NCBI GenBank assembly: GCA_030624355.1
Contig: JAUXKG010000124.1
Location: 1-7,188 of the forward strand
DNA: 7,188 nt
Direction of reading: 5' to 3'
Origin: Acidobacteriota bacterium
Lineage (GTDB): Bacteria; Acidobacteriota; UBA6911; RPQK01; JADFOI01
This document shows, piece after piece, positions 6,436-7,188 of this stretch (position 1 is the first letter of the stretch; each line of letters starts with the position of its first letter). Under the pieces are notes generated by a model that searched no databases, was not told the DNA's origin, and saw only the letters and a list, made by a program, of their open reading frames with translations. The position numbers were made by a program, and so were the translations under genes.

Positions 6436-7020
6436 CTAACGACCTGTATCCGTTTCAGTTCCATCGTCGACCTTGGACAACACAATTCCCTTCTGTGCCT
6501 GGTACTTACCCTTCCTGTCGGCATAAGATGTCTGGCAAACTTCACTCGCTTCAAAAAAGATCACTTGGGCGATCCCCTCTCCTGAATGAACCTTAACAGG
6601 CGCCGACCCGGTGTTGGAGATCGACATGGTGACATGTCCCTCCCATTCAGGTTCGAAGGGAGTCACGTTGACCAGAATTCCGCATCTCGCATAGGTCGAC
6701 TTTCCCACGCAAATCGTTAAAATGTCCCTCGGAATCTTAAAGTATTCGACTGACTGCGCCAGCACGAATGTACCCGGCTCAATCACACAATGCTCCCCTT
6801 GAAAGTCATCGAACAGCTCAGCAGGGACGTCCTTCGGATCCACACAGTCCACCGGCCTTCCTCGAAAGACTTTGTAAGACTGTCCGACCCGAAGGTCATA
6901 TCCGTAAGAAGACAGACCAAAGGAAATCTTTCCCTCTCGCATCAATGATTCCTGAAAAGGATCGATCATCTGATGTTCTCTGGCCATCCGGGCAATCCAG
7001 TGATCTGGCTTGACTCCCAT
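6436..7020 (-). CDS. dcd: dCTP deaminase family protein with an atypical active-site position
   Basis: Cytoplasmic enzyme of the dUTPase-like superfamily that deaminates dCTP to dUTP, supplying dUMP for dTMP synthesis. The 194 residues equal the E. coli length (193). It matches the Pseudomonas-type subfamily: SSYGYDLRVG (37-46), VEYFKIPRDILT (91-102), GKSTYARCGILVNVTPFEPE (106-125, holding the conserved Ser and Arg of the active site), GEGIAQVIFFEASEV and the C-terminal GKYQAQKGIV (171-180), which closes over the substrate. Where the family has Glu (E138 in E. coli, in V-T-L-E-F/I-S-N), this protein reads V-T-M-S-I-S-N: Ser133, codon TCG at 6622-6624. That Glu is the catalytic residue, so activity is doubtful. 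The start ATG 7020 has GGGAGGAG 8 bases upstream. It ends in TAG, 25 bases before leuS. Confidence 0.94.
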   Translation of the reverse strand: MGVKPDHWIARMAREHQMIDPFQESLMREGKISFGLSSYGYDLRVGQSYKVFRGRPVDCVDPKDVPAELFDDFQGEHCVIEPGTFVLAQSVEYFKIPRDILTICVGKSTYARCGILVNVTPFEPEWEGHVTMSISNTGSAPVKVHSGEGIAQVIFFEASEVCQTSYADRKGKYQAQKGIVLSKVDDGTETDTGR

Positions 7021-7028
7021 AGAGACTT

Positions 7029-7036
7029 CTCCTCCC
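7029..7036 (-). promoter_or_regulatory. Ribosome binding site of dcd
   Basis: GGGAGGAG on the minus strand, 8 bases from the dcd ATG. It fixes the start codon and suggests good translation. Confidence 0.8.
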
Positions 7037-7055
7037 TAGCCCGAACTATTCAAAG
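7037..7055 (+). repeat. Possible degenerate end of the same repeat family
   Basis: TAGCCCGAACTATTCAAAG resembles the outer end of the lptE element (TAGCCCGGATTATGCATA) in its first seven bases and in pattern beyond. No partner repeat is visible, so it could be a remnant or chance. Confidence 0.3.
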
Positions 7056-7077
7056 ATTCCCTGCTGCAGTGCCGTAA

Positions 7078-7105
7078 TCATCCGGAGACCTTCTCGTACG
7101 GATGA
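7078..7105. other. Stem-loop in the dcd leader
   Basis: TCATCCG (7078-7084) pairs with CGGATGA (7099-7105), and inside it GAGA (7085-7088) pairs with TCTC (7092-7095) across CCT, leaving a GTA bulge. No T-run follows on the minus strand. It may be the end of an upstream transcript or a leader structure. Confidence 0.4.
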
Positions 7106-7188
7106 AGGCTCTTTGTCTGACCCGCTTCGAGCATACACTCATTTGAGCGGCGAGACACTAGTGTCCTGTCTCTCTGATGTAAAAGAGA
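7106..7188. other. Right-edge non-coding sequence with 12-bp palindrome
   Basis: No recognisable gene. A minus-strand frame is open from the edge to a TGA at 7078-7080 (about 37 codons) but resembles nothing I know. GACACTAGTGTC (7154-7165) is a perfect palindrome centred on CTAG, partly overlapped by GAGACA (7152-7157) and its inverted copy TGTCTC (7167-7172). No promoter for dcd is evident. Confidence 0.4.

Noticed and set aside
7021..7188. tRNA or other small RNA gene upstream of dcd
   Set aside because: No cloverleaf, TTCGANNC arm or CCA-type acceptor pairing could be found; only a local hairpin and a palindrome.
1..7188. A novel multi-gene system (defence, biosynthetic, phage)
   Set aside because: All seven genes are recognisable housekeeping families in a familiar operon order. 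The unusual signals are lesions and a repeat element, not unknown genes.

Overview
The window is a stretch of bacterial housekeeping genes, all on the minus strand and read from right to left: dcd, leuS, lptE, holA, rpsT, phoH, and the first 226 codons of ddl, which runs off the left edge. An LptE-type lipoprotein implies a diderm (LPS-bearing) bacterium. From memory, the order leuS-lptE-holA-rpsT recurs in Desulfobacterota and Acidobacteriota, so such a lineage is plausible, but the sequence does not fix the phylum. I see no rRNA, tRNA, CRISPR array, phage module or defence system.

Layout: 7021-7188 is a non-coding leader with a hairpin and a 12-bp palindrome. dcd (6436-7020) makes dUTP from dCTP. 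leuS (3927-6410) is one uninterrupted reading frame except for two in-frame stop codons, TGA at codon 306 and TAG at codon 490. A 142-bp gap follows, and then a 191-bp element with near-perfect 16-bp terminal inverted repeats (3584-3774). It sits between a well-placed ribosome binding site with ATG and the signal peptide of lptE (coding part 3058-3583). holA (2108-3055) begins 2 bases after lptE ends, rpsT (1816-2079) follows after 28 bases, then phoH (786-1727) and ddl (1-678). Spacing suggests co-transcription of dcd to rpsT, possibly extending to phoH and ddl. Together the genes serve nucleotide supply, tRNA charging, LPS export, DNA replication, translation, RNA metabolism and cell-wall precursor synthesis.

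The striking feature is damage. Three adjacent genes each carry a lesion: dcd has Ser where the catalytic Glu of the family is expected, leuS has two nonsense codons plus changes in conserved motifs, and lptE has lost its start to a repeat element. holA, rpsT, phoH and the visible part of ddl look intact. This fits recent gene decay (second copies elsewhere, or a degrading genome), though assembly error or recoding must be excluded. I find no evidence of a new multi-gene system.
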